Under the pieces are notes generated by a model that had not been told where the DNA came from, searched no databases, and saw only the letters and a list, made by a program, of their open reading frames with translations. Of a stretch of DNA of 64,000 nt, positions 15,796 through 43,225 are shown piece by piece. Origin of the DNA: Streptomyces rubradiris (GTDB taxonomy: Bacteria > Actinomycetota > Actinomycetes > Streptomycetales > Streptomycetaceae); assembly GCF_016860525.1 (NCBI RefSeq), contig NZ_BNEA01000015.1, positions 496,001 through 560,000 on the forward strand. The letters run 5' to 3'. Position numbers and translations under genes: made by a program. Numbering within the stretch: position 1 is the stretch's first letter; each line of letters begins with the position of its first letter.

Positions 15796-16905
15796 TCACT
15801 CCGTCCGGTACGGCGCCGCCCGCTCGCGCGCGAGCGTGAGGCCGAGCCCGGGTGCCCCGTCGGCGCCCGGGGTGACGCTGCCGCCGGCCGGGTCGAGGAC
15901 GCCGTCGAACAGCAGGTGCTCGATGCGGACGTGGTCGTGGAACCACTCCAGGTGACGGAGGTTGGGCACGGCGGCGGCAGCGTGGGCGTGGGCGTGCGGC
16001 GCGCAGTGTCCGGAGATGTCGATCCCGCGCGCCTGGGCGAGCGCGGCGGCGCGCAGCCAGACGGTGATGCCGCCGCACCGGGTGACGTCGGCCTGGAGGC
16101 AGTCGACGGCCCCGGCGGCCAGCATGTGCTCGAAGTACGGCAGGGTGTAGCCGTACTCGCCGGCGGCGACGTCGAGCGGGATCCGGCCGCGGATGCCGGC
16201 GAGGACGGTGAGGTGGTCGGAGGAGACGGGTTCCTCGAACCAGGTGACGCCCTGGTCGGCGAGCGCCCCCGCGACCCGTACCGCCTGGCCGCCGGTGTAG
16301 CCGCCGTTGGCGTCCACGTACAGCTCGGCCGTGTCGCCGACGGTCGCCCGCGCGCGGGCGACGCGTTCCAGGTCGCGGTCCTGCCGGGCGCCCCACGACT
16401 CCCCGATCTTGATCTTGACGCGGGGGATGCCCTGGTCCTCGGCCCAGCCGCGCAGCTGGCGTTCCTGCCGACCGGCGTCGTAGGTGGTGAAGCCGCCGCT
16501 GCCGTAGACCGGCACATCGGTGCGGGCGGCGCCCAGCAGGTGGACGAGGGGCAGGCCGAGCAGACGGGCCTTGAGGTCCCACAGGGCGATGTCGGCGGCG
16601 GCGATCGCCTGGGCGGCGAGGCCGGGCAGTCCGGCGTTGCGCACGGCCCGGCACATCCGCTCGTTGGCACGCGGCACGTCGTACGCGGACAGGCCGGTCA
16701 CGGTGCCGGCGAGCAGTTCGCGGACGAGGTGGGCGGTGGCGGCGGGTGCGTAGGTGTAGCCGAGCCCGGTGGTGGTGCCGGAGCGGGCGGTGACCAGGAC
16801 GAGGGTGGTCCTGTCCCAGGCGAGGGTGCCGTCCGCCTCGGGGGCGTCGGTGGGCACGGTGTAGACGGCGGTGTCGACCGCGTCGACGGCCGGCTGGTCG
16901 CTCAT
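15796..16905 (-). CDS. Mandelate racemase/muconate lactonizing enzyme family protein
   Basis: 369 residues from ATG 16905, only 2 nt after the stop of the FAD/Fe-S dehydrogenase, hence operonic. It has the enolase-superfamily architecture: an N-terminal capping domain and a barrel with RVKIKIGESWG (Lys-x-Lys base), ELYVDANGGYTGG (first metal Asp), TWFEEPVSSDH (Glu), AAGEYGYTLPYF (third metal ligand Glu), and a late His region GHCAPHAHAH. Such enzymes abstract the alpha proton of a carboxylate, usually as sugar-acid dehydratases, racemases or epimerases. With a hydroxyacid-type dehydrogenase next to it, an acid-sugar catabolic role is reasonable but not proven. Confidence 0.88.
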   Translation of the reverse strand: MSDQPAVDAVDTAVYTVPTDAPEADGTLAWDRTTLVLVTARSGTTTGLGYTYAPAATAHLVRELLAGTVTGLSAYDVPRANERMCRAVRNAGLPGLAAQAIAAADIALWDLKARLLGLPLVHLLGAARTDVPVYGSGGFTTYDAGRQERQLRGWAEDQGIPRVKIKIGESWGARQDRDLERVARARATVGDTAELYVDANGGYTGGQAVRVAGALADQGVTWFEEPVSSDHLTVLAGIRGRIPLDVAAGEYGYTLPYFEHMLAAGAVDCLQADVTRCGGITVWLRAAALAQARGIDISGHCAPHAHAHAAAAVPNLRHLEWFHDHVRIEHLLFDGVLDPAGGSVTPGADGAPGLGLTLARERAAPYRTE

Positions 16906-16907
16906 GC

Positions 16908-19900
16908 TCACCTCCCGGGCCGGCGCAGCCCGCCCACCGCGGCGGCGGTCCCCGCGGCGAGGGCGGCCACCAGGGCGGCGGTCGCCCAGCCGGCCGTACG
17001 GGACGGCTCGGCGGGGCGGACGGCCAGCCGTTCGGGCCGGTCGCTGGGCAGGTTGCCGTCGAGGGCGAACGCGAGGGCCTCGGCGAGGTGCAGCGCGCGG
17101 CGGCCGGTCGCGCCCTGTTCGATCTGGGTGCGGCAGCTGAAGCCGTCGGCGATGACCAGGCTGTCCGGGGCGGTGGCGCGTACGGCGGGCAGGACGCCCA
17201 GTTCGCCGACGGCCATCGACACCTCGTGGTGGCCGCGTTCGAAGCCGAAGTTGCCGGCCAGGCCGCAGCAGCCCTCGTCGAGCACCTCGGTGTCGAGGTG
17301 GGCGCGGCGCATCAGTTCGCGGTCGGCGTCGAACTTCATGACGGCGTGCTGGTGGCAGTGGGTCTGCACGGTGGCCCGCCGGGACAGTCGCGGCGGCTGC
17401 CAGTCGTCGGGGGCGTGGTGGACGAGGTGTTCGGCGAAGGTGCGCACCTGTCCGGCCAGCCGCTGGACGTCCTGGTCGCCGGGCATCAGCTCGGGGGCGT
17501 CGGCGCGGAAGACGGCCGTGCAGGAGGGCTCCAGGCCGATGACGGGCGTACCGGCCTCCAGGTAAGGCCGCAGCACACCGAGGGTCCGCCGCAACACCTT
17601 TTCGGCGGTGACGAGTTGGCCGGTGGAGATCCAGGTCAGTCCGCAGCACACCGGTTCGGTGGGGACGGCGACGCGGAAGCCGGCGTCCTCCAGGACGCGG
17701 ACGGCGGACCGGGCGATGGCAGGGTGGAAGTAGGTGCTGAAGGTGTCCGGCCACAGCACGACCGTGCGCGGGTCGGCCGGGTCCGGTTCCGGCCGGTCGC
17801 GGGACCGCCACCACTGGACGAAGGACTCCTCGGCGAACACCGGTGCCTCGCGGGCCGGGTCGACGCCGGCGAGCCGCTTGCCGAGGCCGGCCAGACCGGG
17901 CGCGTGCAGCGCGGAGTTCACCAGCCGGGGCGCGGTGCGGCTGAGCCGGGCCCACAGCGGGAGCCAGCCCATGGAGTAGTGGGCCATGGGGCGTTTGCGG
18001 CCCGCGTAGTGGTGGGAGAGGAACTCGGCCTTGAGAGTGGCCATGTCGACGCCGGTCGGGCAGTCGGACTTGCAGCCCTTGCAGGCCAGGCAGAGGTCGA
18101 GCGCGTCGTGGACGGCGGTGGAGCGCCAGCCGTCCTCGATCACGGAGTCCGCATGCCCGCCGAGCATCTCGAACAGCAGCCGGGCCCGGCCGCGGGTGGA
18201 GTGCTCCTCCTCCATGGTGGCCCGGTAGGAGGGGCACATGACGCCGCCGGTGTGGCCGCGGCAGTTGCCGATGCCGACGCAGCGCATCACCGCGCGCTTG
18301 AAGGAGTGTTCGTCCTCGGGGTAGCCGAAGTGGGTGGCCGGGGTGGCGGGCCGCCAGGCGGGGCCGAGCCGCAGCTGACCGTCGACCGGGTTCGGGTGGA
18401 CGACCTTGCCGGGGTTCATCCGGTTGCCGGGGTCGAAGAGCGCCTTCAGCTCGCCGAACGCGGTCACGAGCCGCTCGCCGAACATCCGGGTGAGCAGTTC
18501 GCCCCGGGCCTGGCCGTCCCCGTGTTCGCCGGACAGGGAGCCGCCGTAGGAGGCGACGAGGTCGGCGGCGCGCTCGGTGAACCGCCGGAAGACGGCCACG
18601 CCTTCGGCGGTGCGCAGGTCGAAAGGGATACGGGTGTGCACGCAGCCCTGTCCGAAGTGGCCGTACAGGGACGGGTGGCCGTAGTCGAACTCGGCGAACA
18701 GGCCCTTCAGGTCACGCAGGTAGTCGCCGAGCCGTTCGGGCGGTACCGCGGAGTCCTCCCAGCCCTCCCAGGTCTCCCGGTCGTCCGGCGGGCGGGCGGT
18801 CACGCCGAGCCCGGCCTCGCGGGCCTTGAGCATCTTCTGCTCGCGTTCGGGGTCGTCGGAGAAGGCGACGTTCCGGTCCTTCTCGTCGCGGCCGAGGGCG
18901 TGCAGCAGCGCGTGCGCCTGCTCGTCGACGTCCTCCTGGCTGTCTCCGCTGTACTGCACCATCAGCCAGCTGTCGCCCTCGGGCAGCACGGCCAGCGAGT
19001 CGAGGTAGGCGCCCTCCTCGCGCATCAGCTGGGCCATCCGGTCGTCCAGGGCCTCCAGTTGGGTGGGGTGGCAGTGCTGAAGCAGGCGGGGTACGTCGTC
19101 GGCGGCGGCGCAGATGTCGTCGTAGCCGAGGACGAGCAGCGACTGGTACGCCGGCACGGGCACGAGGTCGAGTTCGGCGCGCAGGACGGTCACCAGGGTG
19201 CCCTCGCTGCCGACGAGCGCCTTGGCCACGTCGAAGCCGTTCTCGGGCAGCAGGGAGTCCAGGTTGTAGCCGGAGACGCGGCGCGGGATCTTCGGGTAGC
19301 CGCGGCGGATGTCGGCGAGGTACTCGGTGGCGACGCGGTCCAGGCCGGCGTAGACCTCGGCGAGCCGGCCGCCGCCGGCGATGATCCGTTCCCGCTCGTC
19401 GGGCGGGGTGGGGCCGACCCAGGCGCGCTGCCCGTCGTAGGTGAGGATCTCCAGCCGGCGGACGTTGTCGACGGTCTTGCCGTAGGCCTGGGCGGAGGCG
19501 CCGCAGGAGTTGTTGCCGATCATGCCGCCGAGCGCGCAGTGGCTGTGGGTGGAGGGTTTGGGGCCGAACTGGAGCTTGTGGCGGGCGAGTCGCCGGTTGA
19601 GTTCGTCCAGGACGATGCCGGGTTCCACCACGCAGGTGCGCCGTTCGGGGTCGACGGAGAGCACGCCGGTGCAGTACTTGCTCCAGTCGATCACCACGGC
19701 GGTGTTGGTCGACTGTCCGGCGAGGCTGGTGCCGCCGCCCCGGGAGAGGACGGGGGCGTCGAAGCGCGCGCACACCGACACCGCGCGGGCGCCCGCCTCC
19801 ACGGTGCGGGGCACGACGACGCCGATCGGGATCTCCCGGTAGTTGGAACCGTCCGTGGCGTAGGCGCCGCGGCTGCCCGCGTCGAAGCGGACTTCGCCGT

Positions 19901-19952
19901 CCACCTCGGCGTGGAGAGCCGCCTCCAGGCCGGACCTGTCCGCAGGGGTCAT
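16908..19952 (-). CDS. FAD-linked dehydrogenase fused to a Fe-S/CCG oxidoreductase module
   Basis: 1014 residues. The N-terminal half (about 1-540) is a VAO/GlcD-type FAD-binding oxidase: SRGGGTSLAGQ, MIGNNSCGA, RVSGYNLDSLLPENG, LVGSEGTLVTV, and SGEHGDGQARGE. The C-terminal half carries a ferredoxin-like cluster (CVGIGNC..., then CLACKGCKSDCP) and two CCG-domain motifs (CCGLTW, CCGLAGNFG). This resembles D-lactate, glycolate or D-2-hydroxyglutarate dehydrogenases that pass electrons to the respiratory chain. The last 30 residues form a hydrophobic helix ending GGLRRPGR, a possible membrane anchor. The ATG at 19952 faces the divergent MarR gene. Confidence 0.9.
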   Translation of the reverse strand: MTPADRSGLEAALHAEVDGEVRFDAGSRGAYATDGSNYREIPIGVVVPRTVEAGARAVSVCARFDAPVLSRGGGTSLAGQSTNTAVVIDWSKYCTGVLSVDPERRTCVVEPGIVLDELNRRLARHKLQFGPKPSTHSHCALGGMIGNNSCGASAQAYGKTVDNVRRLEILTYDGQRAWVGPTPPDERERIIAGGGRLAEVYAGLDRVATEYLADIRRGYPKIPRRVSGYNLDSLLPENGFDVAKALVGSEGTLVTVLRAELDLVPVPAYQSLLVLGYDDICAAADDVPRLLQHCHPTQLEALDDRMAQLMREEGAYLDSLAVLPEGDSWLMVQYSGDSQEDVDEQAHALLHALGRDEKDRNVAFSDDPEREQKMLKAREAGLGVTARPPDDRETWEGWEDSAVPPERLGDYLRDLKGLFAEFDYGHPSLYGHFGQGCVHTRIPFDLRTAEGVAVFRRFTERAADLVASYGGSLSGEHGDGQARGELLTRMFGERLVTAFGELKALFDPGNRMNPGKVVHPNPVDGQLRLGPAWRPATPATHFGYPEDEHSFKRAVMRCVGIGNCRGHTGGVMCPSYRATMEEEHSTRGRARLLFEMLGGHADSVIEDGWRSTAVHDALDLCLACKGCKSDCPTGVDMATLKAEFLSHHYAGRKRPMAHYSMGWLPLWARLSRTAPRLVNSALHAPGLAGLGKRLAGVDPAREAPVFAEESFVQWWRSRDRPEPDPADPRTVVLWPDTFSTYFHPAIARSAVRVLEDAGFRVAVPTEPVCCGLTWISTGQLVTAEKVLRRTLGVLRPYLEAGTPVIGLEPSCTAVFRADAPELMPGDQDVQRLAGQVRTFAEHLVHHAPDDWQPPRLSRRATVQTHCHQHAVMKFDADRELMRRAHLDTEVLDEGCCGLAGNFGFERGHHEVSMAVGELGVLPAVRATAPDSLVIADGFSCRTQIEQGATGRRALHLAEALAFALDGNLPSDRPERLAVRPAEPSRTAGWATAALVAALAAGTAAAVGGLRRPGR

Positions 19953-20026
19953 GAGCGCTCCTTGGGTTCACCGACGTGCTGGCCTGTCCGAGGCCCGGCG
20001 AGTACCCCGGCAAACAGCCAGTCAAA

Positions 20027-20050
20027 ACTGAACAGTCCAAACTGGACAGT
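20027..20050. promoter_or_regulatory. Twin ACTG-N2-CAGT palindromes, candidate MarR operator
   Basis: ACTG-AA-CAGT (20027-20036) and ACTG-GA-CAGT (20041-20050) lie 14 bp apart between the divergent FAD/Fe-S dehydrogenase (start 19952) and the MarR gene (start 20079). Paired sites of this sort suit two dimers controlling both promoters. Confidence 0.55.
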
Positions 20051-20078
20051 CACAGCTGTCGGTCATAGCCTGGCGCGC

Positions 20079-20516
20079 ATGGCCGACATCTCCGACTCCG
20101 CCGCCCGCACCGCACGTGATCTGCGCGTGGTGTTCAGCAGGCTGCGGCGCCGCATCCGTGAGGTCGCGCAGGACACCGACCTCAGTCCCTCGCAGGAGTC
20201 GGCGCTCACCCTGGTCGGCAAGCACGGCGCGGCCACGGCCAGCGCGCTCGCCGCCGCCGAGGGGGTGCGCCCGCAGTCCATGGCCGTCACGCTGGCCGCG
20301 CTGGAGCGGCACGGGCTGATCCGCCGGGCCCCCGACCCCGACGACGGCCGCCGCCAGCTGGTCACCCTGACCGACAGCGGACGGGCCCGCGTCGAAGGCA
20401 ACCGGCAGGCGCGCGAGGAGTGGCTGGCCCGTGCCTTCGAGGACCGCTACACCGAGGAGGAACGGCGGACAGTCCTCGCGGCGCTGGAACTGCTGGAGCG
20501 GCTGTCCGCGCCGTGA
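20079..20516 (+). CDS. MarR-family transcriptional regulator
   Basis: 145 residues from ATG 20079. It contains a winged helix: SPSQESALTLVGKHGAATAS as the first helices, the recognition region EGVRPQSMAVTLAALERHGL, and the wing RRAPDPDDGRRQLVTLTDSG, flanked by dimerisation helices. MarR proteins usually repress themselves and a divergent gene until bound by a small ligand. The paired palindromes at 20027-20050 make the divergent FAD/Fe-S dehydrogenase operon the likely target. The downstream isochorismatase-fold gene, 140 bp away on the same strand, may share the transcript. No ligand is evident. Confidence 0.9.
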   Translation: MADISDSAARTARDLRVVFSRLRRRIREVAQDTDLSPSQESALTLVGKHGAATASALAAAEGVRPQSMAVTLAALERHGLIRRAPDPDDGRRQLVTLTDSGRARVEGNRQAREEWLARAFEDRYTEEERRTVLAALELLERLSAP

Positions 20517-20656
20517 CCGCGCGGCGTACGGCACGGACCGGCCACGCGGTCGGGTCACGCACCGCCCCGGTCACGATGCCCCTCCTCCCCTCCCTCCTCT
20601 CCGACCGTTCCCTCGGCCGGATCACCCCCGAGACACCCGAAAGGTCCGACCGACCC

Positions 20657-21241
20657 ATGTCACTCACCACGCTCGACCCCCGTACCGCCCTCGTCGCGAT
20701 CGACCTGCAGAACGGCATCGTGGCCATGCCCACGCAGCCCCGCCCGGGCCCGGAGGTCGTCTCCCGCACCGCGGAACTCGCCGACGCCTTCCGCTCGCAC
20801 GGACTGCCCGTGGTCCTGGTCCGGGTCTCCTTCGCCGCCGACGGGGCGGACGCGGTGCCCGGCCGCACCGAACGCCAGGCGCGCGGGCTCGCCTTCCCGG
20901 AGGGGTGGGACGTCATCGTGGACGAGCTGTCCGGCCACCCCGGCGACATCCGTGTCACCAAGCACAACTGGAGCGCCTTCCACGGCACCGACCTGGACGT
21001 CCAGCTGCGCCGCCGGGGCATCACGCAGATCGTGCTGACCGGCATCGCGACCAGCATCGGCGTGGAGTCCACCGCGCGCGACGCCTACGCGCACGGCTAC
21101 CACGTCACCCTCGCCACGGACGCCATGGCCGACGCCGACGCCGAGGCACACGCCAACAGCGTGGAGCGGATCTTCCCGCGGCTCGGTGAGACCGGCACGA
21201 CCGCCGAGATCGTGGAGCTCCTGGCCAAGACCCGCGGCTGA
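20657..21241 (+). CDS. Isochorismatase-fold hydrolase lacking the catalytic Cys
   Basis: 194 residues from ATG 20657. The fold is marked by the Asp motif VAIDLQNGIV, the Lys motif RVTKHNWSAF and the loop GIATSIGVESTARDAY with its cis-peptide region. In cysteine-hydrolase members (nicotinamidase, N-carbamoylsarcosine amidase) the nucleophilic Cys lies in that loop where this protein has Gly, as in true isochorismatases, which hydrolyse a vinyl ether without a Cys nucleophile. It may act on an enol-ether-type or unknown substrate. It follows the MarR gene on the same strand. Confidence 0.88.
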   Translation: MSLTTLDPRTALVAIDLQNGIVAMPTQPRPGPEVVSRTAELADAFRSHGLPVVLVRVSFAADGADAVPGRTERQARGLAFPEGWDVIVDELSGHPGDIRVTKHNWSAFHGTDLDVQLRRRGITQIVLTGIATSIGVESTARDAYAHGYHVTLATDAMADADAEAHANSVERIFPRLGETGTTAEIVELLAKTRG

Positions 21242-21480
21242 TCGGCTGACGTCCGGCCGGTCACGGGGCCCGTTCGGGGGGAGCCGACCCCGCGGCCGCC
21301 TCCGCCGGTCCGCCACCCGCAGCGCGATGCGCTCGGGGGCGAGACCGGCTGGGCCCAGGCCCGCCGCGTCGGTCTTTCGGGCTCCTGCGGGGGCAACTCT
21401 CCGGGGCGGCCTTCCCCGGCCGCTTCCGGGAGCCGCGCGCGCTCAGGGGCCGTCCGTCTTCGCCGCGCACGATGGTGGCC

Positions 21481-21849
21481 TCAGGTCCGGCCGCCCCCGC
21501 CGCCGCCGAAGGATCCGCTCGACCCCGGCGTCCAGCGCGGACGGCTCTGGTCGGCGGCGCGCTTGGTGCCGACGTTGCCGAGCTGGTGCGGGGTGAGGCG
21601 TTCGCTCTCGTCGGCGGCCCGGGGCACCTCGTCGGGCTCCCGGACCTCGCGGGTCTCGTGCACCGGCCCGCCCGGCGGCATCTTGGGCTGCTCGTCCGGG
21701 CGCGGCGGCGCGGGCTCCCGCTCACGCACCTTGGCACCCAGCCGGAACGCCCAGATGATTCCCGCGACGAGGGCCACTCCGGCGATCAGGATCAGGACGT
21801 ACCCGAAGGTCTGCGCGCCCGTGGCCGCTTGGTACATGGCAGTGTTCAT
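21481..21849 (-). CDS. Small membrane protein, DUF6479-like
   Basis: 122 residues. One transmembrane helix (TFGYVLILIAGVALVAGIIW) near the N-terminus is followed by a cytoplasmic, Pro/Glu-rich tail with REVREPDEVPRA and LTPHQLGNVG, and a Gly-rich end (SGSFGGGGGG). This layout matches the small conserved Streptomyces family DUF6479, which has no known function. A start at 21837 is possible. It is convergent with the isochorismatase-fold gene. Confidence 0.75.
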   Translation of the reverse strand: MNTAMYQAATGAQTFGYVLILIAGVALVAGIIWAFRLGAKVREREPAPPRPDEQPKMPPGGPVHETREVREPDEVPRAADESERLTPHQLGNVGTKRAADQSRPRWTPGSSGSFGGGGGGRT

Positions 21850-21897
21850 GGACGCCGGGTACCCGGGGCCGGTCGGCGGATGCCTGGTCCGGCGGCC

Positions 21898-22179
21898 CTA
21901 CGGGGCTCCGTCCTGCTCGCCGGCCGCCGCGCGTTCCACCTCCGCCTCGACCTCGGCCCGGGGCCGTCCCGTGTCCCGGGCGTACTCGCTCACCGCCGTC
22001 TGCACATCGCGGGCGAGGTCGCGCCAGGCCCGCAGGGCGGTCTCGTAGGTGCCCGCCTGGACGCCGGTCAGCCGCTGCTCGGCCGGCGGGCCGTAGGCCT
22101 CCCGCAACTCCTGGACCTGGGCCTGGGCGGCGTCGGCCGCGCGTTGCTTCGCGACCAGTTCTTCGAAGGTGTGCGACAC
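21898..22179 (-). CDS. Small helical protein of unknown function
   Basis: 93 residues from GTG 22179 (VSHTFEELVAKQ), with AAGG about 9 nt upstream. The composition is Ala/Glu/Arg/Gln rich with few hydrophobics, and it looks alpha-helical throughout (AADAAQAQVQELREAYG; ALRAWRDLARDVQTAVSEYA). There is no signal peptide or membrane segment. I do not recognise a family. Its conservation-like codon pattern and ribosome binding site support a real gene. It lies 48 bp upstream of the DUF6479-like gene on the same strand. Confidence 0.6.
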   Translation of the reverse strand: MSHTFEELVAKQRAADAAQAQVQELREAYGPPAEQRLTGVQAGTYETALRAWRDLARDVQTAVSEYARDTGRPRAEVEAEVERAAAGEQDGAP

Positions 22180-22340
22180 GCCAACCGACCTTAGGCAGCT
22201 TCGGCGCTCCCGCCCAGAGCGACCTGCCGGAAGTGGCCGCACCCGCACCCGAGTGGCGGGTCGGCCACCGGTCACCGGCTCCGCCCGGCCCCTGTGCGCG
22301 GGCTCCTGGGGCGGATCAGGACGTCTCCGGGCCGCCCCGC

Positions 22341-22862
22341 TCACCCCGGGTCCTTGGTCGGGATGACGAGCAGTTCGGTGACCGAGCCGTCGTCGCCGAT
22401 GACGTCCCGGACGTGGCGGAAGCCCAGGCGGCGGCACATGGCCAGGCTGGCGGTGTTCTCGGCGCCCACCATGCCGTACGCCTCGGTGAGTCCCAGGGTG
22501 TCGGCGGCGTGCCGGAGCAGGCCGCGGACCACCTCGCCGCCCAGGCCGCGCCCCCAGTACGCGGGGAGGAGCGCGGTGACGAGTTCGTGGCCGTCGACGT
22601 TGCCGGTCGGCTTGACCTCGGCGTGGCCGACGTAGCGGCCCTCCAGCCACAGGCCCCACACGTCGAACCGGCGCTGGGGGTAGACCTCGGTGAGGATGGC
22701 CCGGAACAGCTCGCGGAGCTGCGGTTCGGGCACGAGGTCCTGTCCCATCCAGTGGCACACCTCCTCGTCGCGCAGCAGGGCGACGAAGACGTCCTCGTGT
22801 TCGGGCCGGTAGGGGAGGAAGTCCAGGCGTTCGGTGCGCAGGACGGGGGTCTCGGGTGTCAT
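22341..22862 (-). CDS. GNAT acetyltransferase, RimJ/RimL type
   Basis: 173 residues from ATG 22862, with GAGGAG 6-7 nt upstream. Signatures are LRTERLDFLPYRPEHEDVF at the start, the acetyl-CoA-binding stretch LPAYWGRGLGGEVVRGLLRHA, and the end ENTASLAMCRRLGFRHVRDV. It probably acetylates an amine, either a protein N-terminus or an aminated metabolite. It is the first gene beyond the terminator that closes the NRPS-MbtH operon, so membership in the peptide cluster (for example self-protection by acetylation) is possible but not supported by co-transcription. Confidence 0.87.
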   Translation of the reverse strand: MTPETPVLRTERLDFLPYRPEHEDVFVALLRDEEVCHWMGQDLVPEPQLRELFRAILTEVYPQRRFDVWGLWLEGRYVGHAEVKPTGNVDGHELVTALLPAYWGRGLGGEVVRGLLRHAADTLGLTEAYGMVGAENTASLAMCRRLGFRHVRDVIGDDGSVTELLVIPTKDPG

Positions 22863-22950
22863 GGCGGGCTCCTCGGGAGTGATGCGGTGCGACGGGGCCG
22901 AGGGCGGTGGGGCGCCGGTGCTGCGGCTCGTGTGGGGGGAGGGCAGGGCG

Positions 22951-22979
22951 CGCCGGGCCGGCGTGTGGCCGGCCCGGCG
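22951..22979 (-). terminator. Perfect 12-bp hairpin closing the NRPS-MbtH operon
   Basis: CGCCGGGCCGGC (22951-22962) and GCCGGCCCGGCG (22968-22979) pair completely across a 5-nt loop, 20 nt beyond the MbtH stop codon. It marks the likely 3' end of the biosynthetic transcript. Confidence 0.8.
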
Positions 22980-22999
22980 GGTCCGTGGTGGTACGGCGG

Positions 23000-23203
23000 T
23001 CAGGCGCCGGCGTTCTCCATGCGCTCGCGCAGGCTCTTGGGCCGCATGTCGGTCCAGACCTCGTCGACGTAGGCGGAGCACTCGGCCTCGGTGCCCTCCT
23101 TGCCGACGGGCTGCCAGCCGGCGGGCACCTCGATGTCGACGGGCCAGAGGGAGTACTGCTCCTCGTCGTTGCGCAGGACCTGGTAGCGGGTGTTCTCGTC
23201 CAT
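23000..23203 (-). CDS. MbtH-like NRPS accessory protein
   Basis: 67 residues from ATG 23203, with GAAGGAAG 7 nt upstream. The family pattern is plain: the N-x-E-x-x-x-S-L-W-P block (NDEEQYSLWPVDIEVPAGW), the central Gly (PVGKEGTEAEC), and W-T-D-M-R-P near the end. MbtH-like proteins bind adenylation domains and are needed for folding or activity of many actinobacterial NRPSs. It is 98 bp downstream of NRPS B on the same strand and before the terminator, so it is almost certainly the last gene of the operon and serves both synthetases. Confidence 0.97.
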   Translation of the reverse strand: MDENTRYQVLRNDEEQYSLWPVDIEVPAGWQPVGKEGTEAECSAYVDEVWTDMRPKSLRERMENAGA

Positions 23204-23301
23204 GTCGTCTTCCTTCGTCGTGCGGTGTCCGAGTGGGCGTGCGAGTGTGGATGGTCGCGGGCGGCTGGGTGGTGAGCGGGGGCCGTGGGGGCGGAAGGTC
23301 G

Positions 23302-43212
<19,911 letters not shown>

Positions 43213-43225
43213 GGTCGTCGGATCC

